From Burkholderia savannae (GTDB taxonomy: Bacteria > Pseudomonadota > Gammaproteobacteria > Burkholderiales > Burkholderiaceae): a stretch of 64,000 nt of DNA. This document shows, piece by piece, positions 53,075-62,468 of the stretch. Below the pieces are notes generated by a model. It saw nothing but the letters and a program-made list of their open reading frames with translations, made no database searches and was not told where the DNA came from. The stretch lies in the NCBI RefSeq assembly GCF_001524445.2, contig NZ_CP013417.1, positions 3,658,001 to 3,722,000 on the forward strand. The letters are read 5' to 3'. How positions within the stretch are numbered: position 1 is the first letter of the stretch; every line of letters begins with the position of its first letter. A program made the position numbers and the translations under genes.

Positions 53075-54007
53075 ATGACGCTCCCCCAATCCGTGAAGAT
53101 CGTCGAAGTCGGCCCGCGCGACGGGCTGCAGAACGAGCAGGCGTTCGTGCCCACCGACGTCAAGATCGAGCTCGTGAACCGGCTGTCGCGCGCGGGCTTT
53201 CGCAACATCGAGGCGGCGTCGTTCGTGTCGCCGAAATGGGTGCCGCAGATGGCCGACGGCGCCGACGTGATGGCCGACATCGAGCGCCGCGCGGGCACGA
53301 TCTACTCGGCGCTCACGCCGAACCTGAAGGGCTTCGAGAACGCGCTCGCCGCGCGCGCCGACGAAGTCGTGATCTTCGGCGCGGCGAGCGAAGCGTTCTC
53401 GCAGCGCAACATCAACTGCAGCATCGCCGAGAGCATCGCGCGCTTTGCGCCCGTCGCGCGCGCGGCGAAGGACGCGGGCGTGCGGTTGCGCGCGAGCGTG
53501 TCGTGCGCGCTCGGCTGCCCGTATCAGGGCGACGTGCCCGTCGAGGCGGTCGTCGACGTCGTCGAGCGCCTCGCCGCGCTCGGCTGCGACGAGATCGACA
53601 TCGCCGACACGATCGGCGTCGGCACGCCGGGCCGCACGCGCGCGGTGCTCGACGCGGTCGCGAAGGTGTTTCCGCGCGAGCGGCTGTCGGGCCACTTCCA
53701 CGACACGTACGGGCAAGCGCTCGCGAACATCTACGCGGCGCTCATCGAGGGCATCGCGATCTTCCACGCGTCAGTCGCGGGCCTCGGCGGCTGCCCGTAC
53801 GCGAAGGGCGCGACCGGCAACGTCGCGACGGAGGACGTGCTGTACATGATGCGCGGGCTGAACGTCGACACGGGCGTCGATCTCGATCAGGTCGTCGCCG
53901 CCGGCGATTTCATCTCGACCGCGATCGGCCGCGCGAACGTGTCGCGCGCGGGCCGCGCGCTGCTCGCGAAGCGGCGCGCGGCCGCCGAACCGCCCGCCTG
54001 CGCGTGA
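53075..54007 (+). CDS. mvaB: Hydroxymethylglutaryl-CoA lyase
   Basis: The 310-residue TIM-barrel enzyme has VEVGPRDGLQNE (about 9-20; metal Asp and catalytic Arg), FVSPKWVPQMADGADV, SGHFHDTYGQALAN (metal His pair, about 207-220) and the C-terminal signature AGLGGCPYAKGATGNVATED (with the catalytic Cys). It cleaves HMG-CoA to acetoacetate and acetyl-CoA in leucine breakdown. AGGAG lies eight bases before the ATG at 53075. Confidence 0.95.
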   Translation: MTLPQSVKIVEVGPRDGLQNEQAFVPTDVKIELVNRLSRAGFRNIEAASFVSPKWVPQMADGADVMADIERRAGTIYSALTPNLKGFENALAARADEVVIFGAASEAFSQRNINCSIAESIARFAPVARAAKDAGVRLRASVSCALGCPYQGDVPVEAVVDVVERLAALGCDEIDIADTIGVGTPGRTRAVLDAVAKVFPRERLSGHFHDTYGQALANIYAALIEGIAIFHASVAGLGGCPYAKGATGNVATEDVLYMMRGLNVDTGVDLDQVVAAGDFISTAIGRANVSRAGRALLAKRRAAAEPPACA

Positions 54008-54059
54008 GCCGCGCGGCACCCATTCGAAACATCACACGAGGATACGAAGCGCTCCCATC

Positions 54060-54566
54060 ATGGCTATCTCCGCCCCCATCGACAAGCTTCCCGATTCCGC
54101 TCGACGCGTTGCATTGCTGCTGCGCGAGCGCGGCCATGCGAAGGGCATCGTGATGCTCGAGGAAACCGGCAAGACCTCGGCCGAAGCCGCCGCGGGCCTC
54201 GGCTGCTCGGTCGCACAGATCGCGAAGTCGATCCTGTTTCGACGCCGCGCGGACGGCGCGCCCGTGCTCGTCGTCGCGAGCGGCGCGAACCGCGTCGACG
54301 AGAAGAAGGTCGCCGCGCAGGTCGGCGAAGTCGGCCGCGCGGACGCGAAGTTCGTGCGCGACAACACCGGCTACGCGATCGGCGGCGTGTGTCCGATCGG
54401 CCATCTCGTCGAGCCCGTCACGCTGATCGATCGCGACCTGCTCGAGCTCGACAGCCTGTGGGCGGCGGCGGGCCATCCGCATGCGGTGTTCAACCTGTCG
54501 CCGCGGGAACTCGTGTCGCTGACGGGCGCGCCCATCGCCGACGTCGCGCAACGCAGCGACGCATGA
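54060..54566 (+). CDS. YbaK/EbsC-type aminoacyl-tRNA deacylase domain protein
   Basis: The 168-residue protein has the YbaK/ProX editing fold: TSAEAAAGLGCSVAQIAKSI LF (about 40-61), VVASGANRVDEKKVA and YAIGGVCPIGHLVEPVTLID (about 110-129). Such proteins remove wrongly attached amino acids from tRNA. Its stop overlaps the start of a DUF1289 gene (ATGA, 54,563-54,566). Confidence 0.92.
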   Translation: MAISAPIDKLPDSARRVALLLRERGHAKGIVMLEETGKTSAEAAAGLGCSVAQIAKSILFRRRADGAPVLVVASGANRVDEKKVAAQVGEVGRADAKFVRDNTGYAIGGVCPIGHLVEPVTLIDRDLLELDSLWAAAGHPHAVFNLSPRELVSLTGAPIADVAQRSDA

Positions 54567-54874
54567 GCGGCGTGACGAAGATCGACGGCGCAGCGCGGTT
54601 CGACGATGCGCCGGGCGCGGCCGGCGGGGGCGACAGGCCCCACGGGGTCAGCGGGGGCGACGGGAGCGCGGCCGCAGCGAGCATGGCAACCACGGCGCCC
54701 GTCGCGAGCGTGCCGTCGCCGTGCACGAACGTTTGCAGAATCGATGCGAGAACCGGCTGGTGCGAAGGATGCCGCCGCACGCGCGACGAAATCGCCGGCT
54801 GGCGCAAGTTCGACGACGACGCGAAGCGCGCGGTGCTCGCGCGGCTGGCGGCGAGGCGCACGGCCAGTGCGTGA
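54563..54874 (+). CDS. DUF1289 protein
   Basis: The 103-residue protein ends with the DUF1289 domain, with four cysteines in SPCTNVCRIDARTGWCEGCR (about 52-71) that probably bind iron or zinc, followed by RDEIAGWRKFDDDAKRAVLA. The N-terminal ~50 residues are low-complexity. It is translationally coupled to the YbaK-like gene. Function unknown. Confidence 0.88.
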   Translation: MSGVTKIDGAARFDDAPGAAGGGDRPHGVSGGDGSAAAASMATTAPVASVPSPCTNVCRIDARTGWCEGCRRTRDEIAGWRKFDDDAKRAVLARLAARRTASA

Positions 54875-54908
54875 CGCGGCCGGCGCGCAGCCGCATGCGC
54901 GCGACGAA

Positions 54909-54934
54909 AAAAAAGCCGTTCGCCCAAACTGGCG
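54909..54934 (-). terminator. Rho-independent terminator for the EamA transporter gene
   Basis: GCCGTTCGCC / GGCGAACGGC form a 10-bp stem with a 6-base loop; on the - strand it is followed by a run of eight T. It lies about 165 bases beyond the EamA gene stop. Confidence 0.85.
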
Positions 54935-55098
54935 AACGGCATGCGCAATGAGAATTCTGTGGACGTGATCAACGTCACTGCGCATCATACGAGCGCCCTC
55001 GCTGCACCGCATCAGGAGTTTCCCTACAACTTACTTGCGCGTGTCGGAATGTCGCAGCCCGCATTCGCACTCCTCGCATCCGCATTCGCACGCGGCGC

Positions 55099-56013
55099 TC
55101 AACCGCGCGCCGCGACGCGTCGCGACGGCACGATCCGCCAGCCGAGATTCACCCCCGCCGCGGCGAGCAGGATCAGCGCCGCGCCGAACATCTGGCTCCA
55201 CGCGAGCGTCTGCCCGAACGCAATCCGATCGACGACGATCGCGACGACCGGATAGACGAACGACAGCGCGCCAATCATCGCGGTCGGCAGCTTCTGGATC
55301 GCGCCGTAGAGCAGCACGTACATGATCCCCGTGTTGACGACGCCCAGCGCGACGAGATCGAGCCACTGGCCCGCCGTCGCGGGCAGCGCGTCGTAGTGGA
55401 CGAACGGCGCGAGCGCGAGCACGCCGACGCCCGTCTGGAACAGCGCGAGCAGATGCGGCGGCGTGCCCTTCAGACGCTTCGTGACGATCGACGACACCGC
55501 GTACAGAAACGCCGCGCCGAGCGCGAGCGCGACGCCGTCGAGATACTGGCCGGGCACCGCGAGCACCGCCGGCACGACGCGCACGACGAGCGCGAGCCCG
55601 CCGAACGCAATCGCGAGCCACGCGACGACCGACGCGCTGAGCCGCTCGCGGAACACGATCGCGCCGAGCGCGACGAGCATGAACGGCTGCGTGTTGTAGA
55701 CGGCCGTCGCCATCGAAATCGACGCGCGCGAATACGCGGCGAACAGCAGCACCCAGTTCGCGACGATCGCGACGCTGCCGATCGCGGCGAGCGCGACCGT
55801 GCGCCTGGTCAGCAGATCACGGCGCAGAAAGCCGAGCGCCGCGCAGATGATCAGCATCGTCGCGCCGCCGAACAGGCAGCGAAAGAACACGACGTTCATC
55901 AGATGCTGCTGCGACGACACGACGAGCCAGCCGATCGTCCCCGACATCAGCATCGCGACCACCATTTCGAGCGCGCCGCGGCGCGTTTCGTTCGAAGCCA
56001 TGTCCGAAGCCAT
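55099..56013 (-). CDS. EamA/DMT-family membrane transporter
   Basis: The 304-residue protein has ten membrane segments arranged as two EamA repeats (about residues 15-145 and 155-290), e.g. FFRCLFGGATMLIICAALGF and GALSFVYPVVAIVVDRIAFG. These transporters usually export amino acids or metabolites. It is divergent from an Lrp/AsnC regulator at 56,125. The ATG at 56013 was used; an ATG four codons later is also possible. Confidence 0.9.
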   Translation of the reverse strand: MASDMASNETRRGALEMVVAMLMSGTIGWLVVSSQQHLMNVVFFRCLFGGATMLIICAALGFLRRDLLTRRTVALAAIGSVAIVANWVLLFAAYSRASISMATAVYNTQPFMLVALGAIVFRERLSASVVAWLAIAFGGLALVVRVVPAVLAVPGQYLDGVALALGAAFLYAVSSIVTKRLKGTPPHLLALFQTGVGVLALAPFVHYDALPATAGQWLDLVALGVVNTGIMYVLLYGAIQKLPTAMIGALSFVYPVVAIVVDRIAFGQTLAWSQMFGAALILLAAAGVNLGWRIVPSRRVAARG

Positions 56014-56124
56014 GAGAGTTCTCGCAAGAGGAAAGCCTGGCTTTGATTTTAGGGACTTGATTTGCGCATCTCCATCGCTAAACTGAGCGCAGAACGTCTT
56101 TCCACCTGTGAAAAGAAGGCTGTC

Positions 56125-56613
56125 ATGCAAAAACGCCTTTCGACGCCGCAGCCGGCGGCGAGCATGCTCGATGTGATCGACCGCGAACTGCTGCGCGCGC
56201 TCGCCGACGATGCGCGCCAGCCCGTCAGCGAGCTCGCGCGGCGCGTCGGGCTGTCCGCACCGAGCACCGCCGACCGTCTGCGCCGGCTCGAAGCGCAGGG
56301 CGTGATCGCGCGCTTCACGGTCGAGCTCGATCCGCGCGCGCTCGGCTACACGCTGCAGGCGATCGTGCGCGTGAAGCCGCTGCCCGGCCAATTGCATCTC
56401 GTCGAGGAACTGTTGCGGCGTATTCCCGAGTTCGTCGAATGCGACAAGGTGACGGGCGACGACTGCTTCGTCTGCCGGCTGTACCTGCGCTCGATCGAGC
56501 AGCTCGACGGCATACTCGCGAAGGTGACCGAGCGCGCGGAGACGAGCACGGCGATCGTCAAGTCGACGCCCGTCGCACGACGATTGCCGCCGCTTGCGAT
56601 CGAAGAGGATTGA
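56125..56613 (+). CDS. Lrp/AsnC-family transcriptional regulator
   Basis: The 162-residue protein has an AsnC-type HTH (about 15-75; LDVIDRELLRALADDARQPV; RRVGLSAPSTADRLRRLEAQ) and a RAM domain (about 80-150; CDKVTGDDCFVCRLYLRSIE). It is divergent from the EamA transporter with 111 bases between, so it probably controls that exporter in response to an amino acid. Confidence 0.93.
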   Translation: MQKRLSTPQPAASMLDVIDRELLRALADDARQPVSELARRVGLSAPSTADRLRRLEAQGVIARFTVELDPRALGYTLQAIVRVKPLPGQLHLVEELLRRIPEFVECDKVTGDDCFVCRLYLRSIEQLDGILAKVTERAETSTAIVKSTPVARRLPPLAIEED

Positions 56614-56919
56614 CGCGTGCGGCGCGCACGCGAAGCGCGGCGAAGCCGCGCCATGTGAAGCCGGCGCGGCGGCGCTGCAAGAGGCGAGCAACCCAAACGC
56701 CCGGCTCGCGCAAGCAAAGCCGCATGCCGGGCTAAGGGCCGGCTCGCGGCAACGCCGGCCGACGCCGCGAGCATGTCGCGCTTCGCGGCTGCAACGCACC
56801 CGCAACGCCCCCCGACGCGCCGCATCGCGCCACGCCCGCAGCCCGACGCACGCTGCACGCTGCACGCACGCCGCGAGCGATTCGCCATCGTCGCCTCCGA
56901 CTGCCGCAGCCCGAGCAGG
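56614..56919. other. Intergenic region without a gene
   Basis: 306 bases between convergent genes. It is G/C-rich with short inverted GCCGGCTCGC-like segments but no clear terminator. Confidence 0.4.
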
Positions 56920-57813
56920 TCACGCCACTTCGCGCGCCTCGAAGAACGACAGGATCTCGTCGATCAGCGCGATGGGCGCTTCTTCCGGAATGTAATGCCC
57001 GCACGCGAGCGCACGGCCGCTCACGTCGCGCGCGACGCGCCGCCATTCGTCGAGCGGATCGAAGCAGCGCGCGACGACGCCGCGCTCGCCCCACAACACG
57101 CGCAGCGGGCACGCGAGCTTGCGGCCGCGCTCGATGTCCGCGCGATCGTGGTCGAGGTCGATCGTCGCCGACGCGCGATAGTCCTCGCACATCGCATGCA
57201 CCGCGCCCGGCTGGCGCAGCGCTTCGCGATACGCGTGCAGCGCCTGCGGCGCGAACGGCGCGAGGCCCGCCGAGCGATTGCCCATCACCGCCTCGACGTA
57301 CGCGTCCGGATGGCCGCCGATCAGCGTCTCCGGCAGCGGCTCCGGCTGGATCAGGAAGAACCAGTGGAAGTACGCGGTCGCGAACGCGCGATCGGTGCGC
57401 TCGTACATCGCGAGCGTCGGCGCGATGTCGAGGAGCAGCATCCGCTCGACCGCGTCCGGATGATCGAGCGCCATCCGATGCGCGACGCGCGCGCCGCGAT
57501 CGTGCGCGCACACGTGGAAACGCGGAAAGCCGAAATGACGCATCACGGCCACCTGATCGGCCGCCATCGCACGCTTCGAATACGGCGCGTGCCGCGCGTC
57601 GCTCGCCGGCTTGCCCGACGCGCCATAGCCGCGCAGATCGGTGGCGATCACCGTGAAATGCCTGGCGAGCGTCGCGGCGACGCGATGCCAGATCATGTGC
57701 GTTTGCGGGTGCCCGTGCAGCAACAGAAGCGGCGGTCCCGCGCCTCCTTTGACGCCGAAGATGTCGACGTCTTGCGCCGTGACGCGAAACGGCGCGAACT
57801 CCTCAAACGACAT
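56920..57813 (-). CDS. Fluoroacetate (haloacetate) dehalogenase-like alpha/beta hydrolase
   Basis: The 297-residue protein has the FAcD layout: LLLHGHPQTHMIWHRV (about 31-46), nucleophile Asp105 in CAHDRGARVAHRMALDHP, His150-Trp151 in FHWFFLIQP (halide pocket in FAcD), a Tyr in CEDYRASATID (about 212) and the catalytic His in ACGHYIPEEAP (about 274). Asp instead of Ser as nucleophile and the HW pair point to C-F or C-Cl bond cleavage rather than an esterase, although epoxide hydrolase-like activity cannot be excluded. Single gene; the start is ATG at 57813. Confidence 0.85.
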   Translation of the reverse strand: MSFEEFAPFRVTAQDVDIFGVKGGAGPPLLLLHGHPQTHMIWHRVAATLARHFTVIATDLRGYGASGKPASDARHAPYSKRAMAADQVAVMRHFGFPRFHVCAHDRGARVAHRMALDHPDAVERMLLLDIAPTLAMYERTDRAFATAYFHWFFLIQPEPLPETLIGGHPDAYVEAVMGNRSAGLAPFAPQALHAYREALRQPGAVHAMCEDYRASATIDLDHDRADIERGRKLACPLRVLWGERGVVARCFDPLDEWRRVARDVSGRALACGHYIPEEAPIALIDEILSFFEAREVA

Positions 57814-58109
57814 GGTCTTGTTCTCTCGAATTGTTGTGCTCGTTATTGTAGGAGCGCGATCGTCGCGCCACTGCCGGCGCACCCTCGCAAAGCGTAGAAA
57901 CAGAGCACTCATTCGACAGCGCCGCCGCGGCGCGTTCATCGAAGCCCGTCTATAATGGCACGACCGTTCGTATTAATTCGTTGCGAGCGCGCAGCCGGCA
58001 CGACACTCACATAACATATCGACCGCGCAACGGGCGCCCGCGAGGGCGCCGCGACGCAACGAACTTCATGCATTCGCCGCGCTCGCGGCGACGATTCAGG
58101 AGACACCGC
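57814..58109. promoter_or_regulatory. Divergent promoter region
   Basis: 296 bases between the divergent dehalogenase-like and nitronate monooxygenase genes. A/T-rich DNA at 57,820-57,860 and 57,945-58,020 probably holds the two promoters; no specific motif was assigned. Confidence 0.4.
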
Positions 58110-59069
58110 ATGGCCCTGCCCGCCGTCCTGCAAAACCTCTCGCTGCCCGTCATCGCGTCGCCGATGTTCATCGTCAGCTATCCGGAACTCGTGCTCGCGC
58201 AATGCAAGGCCGGCATCGTCGGCTCGTTTCCCGCGCTCAACGCGCGCCCGGCCGAATTGCTCGACGAATGGCTCACGCAGCTCCAGGCGCAGCTCGCCGA
58301 GCACAAGGCCGCGAACCCGGACGCCGTGATCGGGCCGATCGCCGTGAACCAGATCGTCCACCAGTCGAACGCGCGGCTCGAGCACGACATCCGCGTGTGC
58401 GTCGAGCACAAGGTGCCGATCTTCATCACGAGCCTGCGCGCGCCGGCGCGCGAGATCGTCGACGCCGTGCACAGCTACGGCGGCATCGTGCTGCACGACG
58501 TGATCAACCTGCGGCATGCGCAAAAGGCGCTCGAGGCGGGCGTCGACGGCCTGATCCTCGTCGCGGCGGGCGCGGGCGGCCACGCGGGCACGACGTCGCC
58601 GTTCGCGCTCGTCGGCGAAGTGCGCAAGGTCTTCGACGGCCCGCTCGTGCTGTCCGGCTCGATCGCGAACGGCGGCTCGATCCTCGCCGCGCAGGCGATG
58701 GGCGCCGATCTCGCGTATATGGGCACGCGCTTCATCGCGACGCAGGAAGCGCACGCGGTCGACGCGTACAAGCACGCGATCCTCGACGCGAAATCGGCCG
58801 ACATCATCTACACGAACCTCTTCACCGGCGTGCACGGCAACTACATCCGCGAGAGCATCGTGAACGCGGGCCTCGATCCGGACGCGCTGCCCGAATCCGA
58901 CAAGACGAAGATGAATTTCGGCGGCGACAAGGCAAAGGCGTGGAAGGACATCTGGGGCGCGGGGCAAGGCGTCGGGCTGATGGACGACGTTCCGTCCGTG
59001 GCCGAACTCGTCGCGCGGCTCAAGCGTGAATACGACGACGCGAAGGCGCGGCTCGGGATTCGCGCGTAA
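58110..59069 (+). CDS. Nitronate monooxygenase (2-nitropropane dioxygenase family)
   Basis: The 319-residue flavoprotein has the NMO pattern SLPVIASPMFIVSYPELVLA (about 11-30), GIVGSFPALNARP, then AAGAGGHAGTTSPFALVGEV (FMN phosphate region, about 152-171) and SGSIANGGSILAAQAMGADL. It oxidises alkyl nitronates such as propionate 3-nitronate using FMN and oxygen. CAGGAGA lies before the ATG at 58110. Two hairpins at 59,290-59,350 end the transcript. Confidence 0.93.
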   Translation: MALPAVLQNLSLPVIASPMFIVSYPELVLAQCKAGIVGSFPALNARPAELLDEWLTQLQAQLAEHKAANPDAVIGPIAVNQIVHQSNARLEHDIRVCVEHKVPIFITSLRAPAREIVDAVHSYGGIVLHDVINLRHAQKALEAGVDGLILVAAGAGGHAGTTSPFALVGEVRKVFDGPLVLSGSIANGGSILAAQAMGADLAYMGTRFIATQEAHAVDAYKHAILDAKSADIIYTNLFTGVHGNYIRESIVNAGLDPDALPESDKTKMNFGGDKAKAWKDIWGAGQGVGLMDDVPSVAELVARLKREYDDAKARLGIRA

Positions 59070-59289
59070 CGCGCGCCCCTCGCGGCAAGCGGTGCGCGTC
59101 GCCTCGATCGGTCACTCGATCGGTCCCTCAGTCGGTCAAGACGCGTGCGCGCCGCGCACGCTGCGTTCGATGCGCGATGCGTCTCGCACCGCGTCTACGC
59201 CAATCGAATCGATGCGAACCGATTCGGCCCGGTGCCGACGACGCATGCCCGAAAGCGAAAACAAGAAGCGGTAAACAACAAAAACAAAA

Positions 59290-59306
59290 CCCTCGCTTCG
59301 CGAGGG
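59290..59306 (+). terminator. Hairpin 1 downstream of nitronate monooxygenase
   Basis: CCCTCGCTTCGCGAGGG, a compact 7-bp stem with short loop, preceded by an A-rich run (so it can also stop transcription from the right). Confidence 0.6.
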
Positions 59307-59324
59307 TTCGTCTTCAGTCTGAGC

Positions 59325-59350
59325 GCGGACCAGCCGGTCCGCGTTTTTTT
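59325..59350 (+). terminator. Rho-independent terminator downstream of nitronate monooxygenase
   Basis: GCGGACC / GGTCCGC stem with a 4-base loop followed by seven T. Lies between convergent genes. Confidence 0.9.
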
Positions 59351-59380
59351 GTCGATGCGCGCCGCGCGATGCGATGCGCG

Positions 59381-60343
59381 TTATCCGAGCCGCTTCATCC
59401 GCGGCATCGCGAGCTGCCGCAGCCGCTCGTCGATCGACGGACACAGCGACTGGCCCGCAAAGCGGTCCGCGAGGAAATCGACGAACGAGCGCACCTTCGC
59501 CGACACGTGCCGCCGGCTCGCGTACACGGCGTAGATCGGCAGCTCGCGCGGCGGCACCGCGTCGAGCAGGAGCGGCACGAGACGGCCGGACTCGATGTCC
59601 TCGCCCACCACTTCGGTGCCGAGAAGGCCGATGCCCGCGCCGCTCAGCACCGCGACGCGCAACCCTTCGAGATGGTTGACGATCACGTTGCCCGACAGCG
59701 GCACGCGCGACGCGGCCGCGACGTCGGTGATCGCCGCGTCGAGCAGCGTCTCGTTCGACTCGCGGCGAATGAAGCTGTGATGCTGAAGATCGGCGATCGT
59801 CGCCGGCGTGCCGTGCTTCGCGAGATAGTCGGGCGACGCGACGAGCAGAATGTGCGCGGTCGCGATCTGCCGCGCGACGAGCGACGACGACTTCATGCCG
59901 GCGGGCGCGGCGCGCACCGCGACGTCGTAGCCTTCGTCGATCAGCTCGACGACGCGATCGGACAGCGTGATCTCGACCGTCACGTCGGAGTAGCGCTGCG
60001 CGTACGACGTCACCGCGTCCATCACGTGCCGCAGCCCGAACGCGGACAGCGACGTCACGCGCAGCCGCCCTTGCGGCACGACGCTCGCGGCGCCCACCGC
60101 CTGTCCGGCCTCGTCGAGTTCGGTGAGCGCCTGCACGAGCCGCTCGTAATATTCGCGCCCCGCCTCCGTCGGCGCAACGCGGCGCGTCGTGCGATGCAGA
60201 AGACGTGCACCGAGCTGGTGCTCGAGATGCATCACATGCTTGCTCGCCATCGCCGCCGACATTTCCATGCGCTCGGCCGCGCCGACGAAGCTGCCGACTT
60301 CGACGACATAGCGAAACACATTCATGCTGACGAGGGTATCCAT
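59381..60343 (-). CDS. LysR-type transcriptional regulator
   Basis: The 320-residue protein has a LysR HTH (about 5-65; VEVGSFVGAAERMEMSAAMA; LLHRTTRRVAPTEAGREYYE) and an effector domain ending with SAKVRSFVDFLADRFAG. It belongs to the large CrgA-like group. MDTLVSMNVF (ATG at 60343) was chosen as the standard start. It ends 30 bases before the terminator of the convergent nitronate monooxygenase gene. Its target is unknown. Confidence 0.92.
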   Translation of the reverse strand: MDTLVSMNVFRYVVEVGSFVGAAERMEMSAAMASKHVMHLEHQLGARLLHRTTRRVAPTEAGREYYERLVQALTELDEAGQAVGAASVVPQGRLRVTSLSAFGLRHVMDAVTSYAQRYSDVTVEITLSDRVVELIDEGYDVAVRAAPAGMKSSSLVARQIATAHILLVASPDYLAKHGTPATIADLQHHSFIRRESNETLLDAAITDVAAASRVPLSGNVIVNHLEGLRVAVLSGAGIGLLGTEVVGEDIESGRLVPLLLDAVPPRELPIYAVYASRRHVSAKVRSFVDFLADRFAGQSLCPSIDERLRQLAMPRMKRLG

Positions 60344-60502
60344 CCAAAATGCTCGCAATCGAGGGGAATTATGCAATCGCAAGCAACTGTAACAAAGCTG
60401 GTGAATTGAAAACGTCAAAAAAGGCAAAACGGCGCCGTTTAATGTGACGCTGCTCACTTTTTCGTACATCGACCGGGCGGCGCGCGCCCGGCTTGCGATT
60501 CT

Positions 60503-61579
60503 TTAGAACTTCGCACGAATTCCCGCGCCGAACGTGTCGCCGCTCGACATGCCCGAGTAACGATCGTTCATGTACGCCGCATATACGTCGGTGCGCTTCG
60601 ACAGCGGATAGTCGTAGCCGAGCGCCCACGTGCGACGCGTCTGATCGAGCCCGCCCGAATCGCGCGAATACGCGTACGACGCGAGCGCGCTGCCCGGCCC
60701 GAGCGGCACCGACACGCCGCCTTGCGCGGTGTTCACGTGCCAACTGGCGGCGCTTTGCTCGTTCTTCGTATACATGTATTGCGCGTAGATCTTCGCGACC
60801 TTGAAATCGTACGACAGGCCGACCTGCGCGACGCCCTGGCTCTTCATGCCGGCGACGAGCGCGCCGAGATCGCCCGGGCCGCCGTTGAAATTCACGTATT
60901 GATAGATGGCCGTCGCGGCGAACGGACCGTTCGAATAGTTCAGTTGGCCGCTCCACTTCTTCGAGCGGTTGTCGCCCGCCGTGTTGCCGAACGCGTACAT
61001 CGCGGCCGCGTTGAAGCCGCCGAAGGTCGGGCTCGTGTAGTCGATCGCGTTGTTCCAGCCCGAATCGCCGACGACGCCCTGATCGGTCGTGTACGTCGGG
61101 AACGTGCCGAGGCCGAGGAACACGTGGTAGACCATCGGCGAGAACACGTACGAATCGACGAACGGATTGAAGAGGATCGTCGAGATGAAGAGTTCCGTCG
61201 TGAGGCGCCCGGCGCGCACCGTGCCGTACGGCGTCGAGAGCCCGACATACGCGTTGCGGCCGAAGAACGTGTCGCCGTCGAAGCGGCCGTAGCGCCCGTT
61301 CTGCGCGCGGAAGAAATCCTCGAGCGTGAAGATCGCCTGATAGCCGCCGCCGAGATCCTCGGTGCCGCGCAGCCCCCAGTACGACGTCGACATCCCGCCG
61401 CCCTGCACGCCCCACGCGCGCTGCCCGCCGGGGAATTTCTGCGCGCCGATCCATTCGTCGACCTGTCCGTAGAGTTGAACGCTCGACTGCGCGCGAACGC
61501 CCGACGCGCCCGCGGCCAACGCCGCGACGGCGGCGCACGCGAAAGTGGTTTTCAGCGCGCGGCTGACGGATGACTTCAT
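60503..61579 (-). CDS. Gram-negative porin (OpcP/OmpC-like general porin)
   Basis: The 358-residue protein has a Sec signal peptide (about residues 1-31, ending GVRAQ), then SSVQLYGQVDEWIGA, the family start of beta-proteobacterial porins, many amphipathic strands (e.g. GYQAIFTLEDFFRAQNGRYG; FGRNAYVGLSTPYGTVRAGR) and a C-terminal aromatic residue (GIRAKF). It forms a trimeric outer-membrane channel. GGAGA lies before the ATG at 61579. Confidence 0.93.
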   Translation of the reverse strand: MKSSVSRALKTTFACAAVAALAAGASGVRAQSSVQLYGQVDEWIGAQKFPGGQRAWGVQGGGMSTSYWGLRGTEDLGGGYQAIFTLEDFFRAQNGRYGRFDGDTFFGRNAYVGLSTPYGTVRAGRLTTELFISTILFNPFVDSYVFSPMVYHVFLGLGTFPTYTTDQGVVGDSGWNNAIDYTSPTFGGFNAAAMYAFGNTAGDNRSKKWSGQLNYSNGPFAATAIYQYVNFNGGPGDLGALVAGMKSQGVAQVGLSYDFKVAKIYAQYMYTKNEQSAASWHVNTAQGGVSVPLGPGSALASYAYSRDSGGLDQTRRTWALGYDYPLSKRTDVYAAYMNDRYSGMSSGDTFGAGIRAKF

Positions 61580-61985
61580 GAGATCTCCAGAGGGTCGTCT
61601 AACGGAAGCGAGGCGAACGGACGCGCGACGTCCGGAAGGCGCGGCGCCGTTCGCGGGCGTCGCCATCTTCCCGAGCCATTTTTCCGGTCAAAAAAGGAGG
61701 GACTTATTGCGGATATAGCGTCAGCGTTAACTTCCCGGCGATTTGTCGGGCGTGACCGGCGGGCTTTCCGGTTTCAAGCTGACGAACGGCTTTCCTGTGC
61801 GCGCCGATCGTGCGTCGGCGGCAAGGTCGGGCGGCGATTCGAACCGCGAGAAAATGCCGGCTTGCGCGCGTCGTCCTCGCAACGAGGCGCGAAAGATAGC
61901 GTAACCAGCGAAATGCACGGAAGGATTTCGCGCGAGTGTCGCGAATTTGCATCAATCGGCGGCGCATGCGCCGGCCGGCGCTCGC
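61580..61985. other. Intergenic region upstream of porin
   Basis: 406 bases, probably holding the porin promoter (AT-rich at 61,670-61,740). I see no gene; short frames have no family features. Confidence 0.4.
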
Positions 61986-62468
61986 TCAGTTGCGGTAGAA
62001 CGGCGCGAAGAACGGCAGATGCGGCGCTTCGTCCTGGCGCGGGGCTGGCGCGGGACGGCCGCCGCGCTCTTCGTTGTAGCGCGCGACGTCGGCGCGGATC
62101 GAGCCGGCACGCATCGGCACGTTCGCCGAGCCGGGCGCGTGCGGCGCCTGGCGCGCCTCGGCGCTGATCGGCCGGTACGGGCTTTGCGCCGCGTAGCGGC
62201 CATAGGAAGGCGTCGGACGCAGCCCCCAGCGCTGACGGTAGCCGTTCACGCCGATCCGCGCCTCGCCGCCGTGCGGCGCCGGCAGGTAGCCGGGCGCGCC
62301 GCGCCAGCCGCCCGCGCCGCCCGCCGCGTAGTGCGAGCCGCCGCGACCGCCGCCGAAGCCGGGCCCACCGCCATGCGGCGGCTGCGCGAAGGCGAGCGCC
62401 GCCGCGAGCGCGCACATCGCGCCCGCCGCCCATCGCCCGATCTTCCGTAATGCCCGTTCCGTCGTCAT
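61986..62468 (-). CDS. Exported Gly/Ala/Pro-rich protein of unknown function
   Basis: The 160-residue protein has a Sec signal peptide (about 1-28, cut after AFA) and a Gly/His/Tyr-rich mature region (GGGPGFGGGRGGSHYAAGG) followed by a repeating-like Arg/Pro/Tyr part (RYAAQSPYRPISAEARQAPH). No domain is recognised. Peptidase-style or enzymatic motifs are absent. Third-position G/C bias supports it as real. Confidence 0.65.
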   Translation of the reverse strand: MTTERALRKIGRWAAGAMCALAAALAFAQPPHGGGPGFGGGRGGSHYAAGGAGGWRGAPGYLPAPHGGEARIGVNGYRQRWGLRPTPSYGRYAAQSPYRPISAEARQAPHAPGSANVPMRAGSIRADVARYNEERGGRPAPAPRQDEAPHLPFFAPFYRN

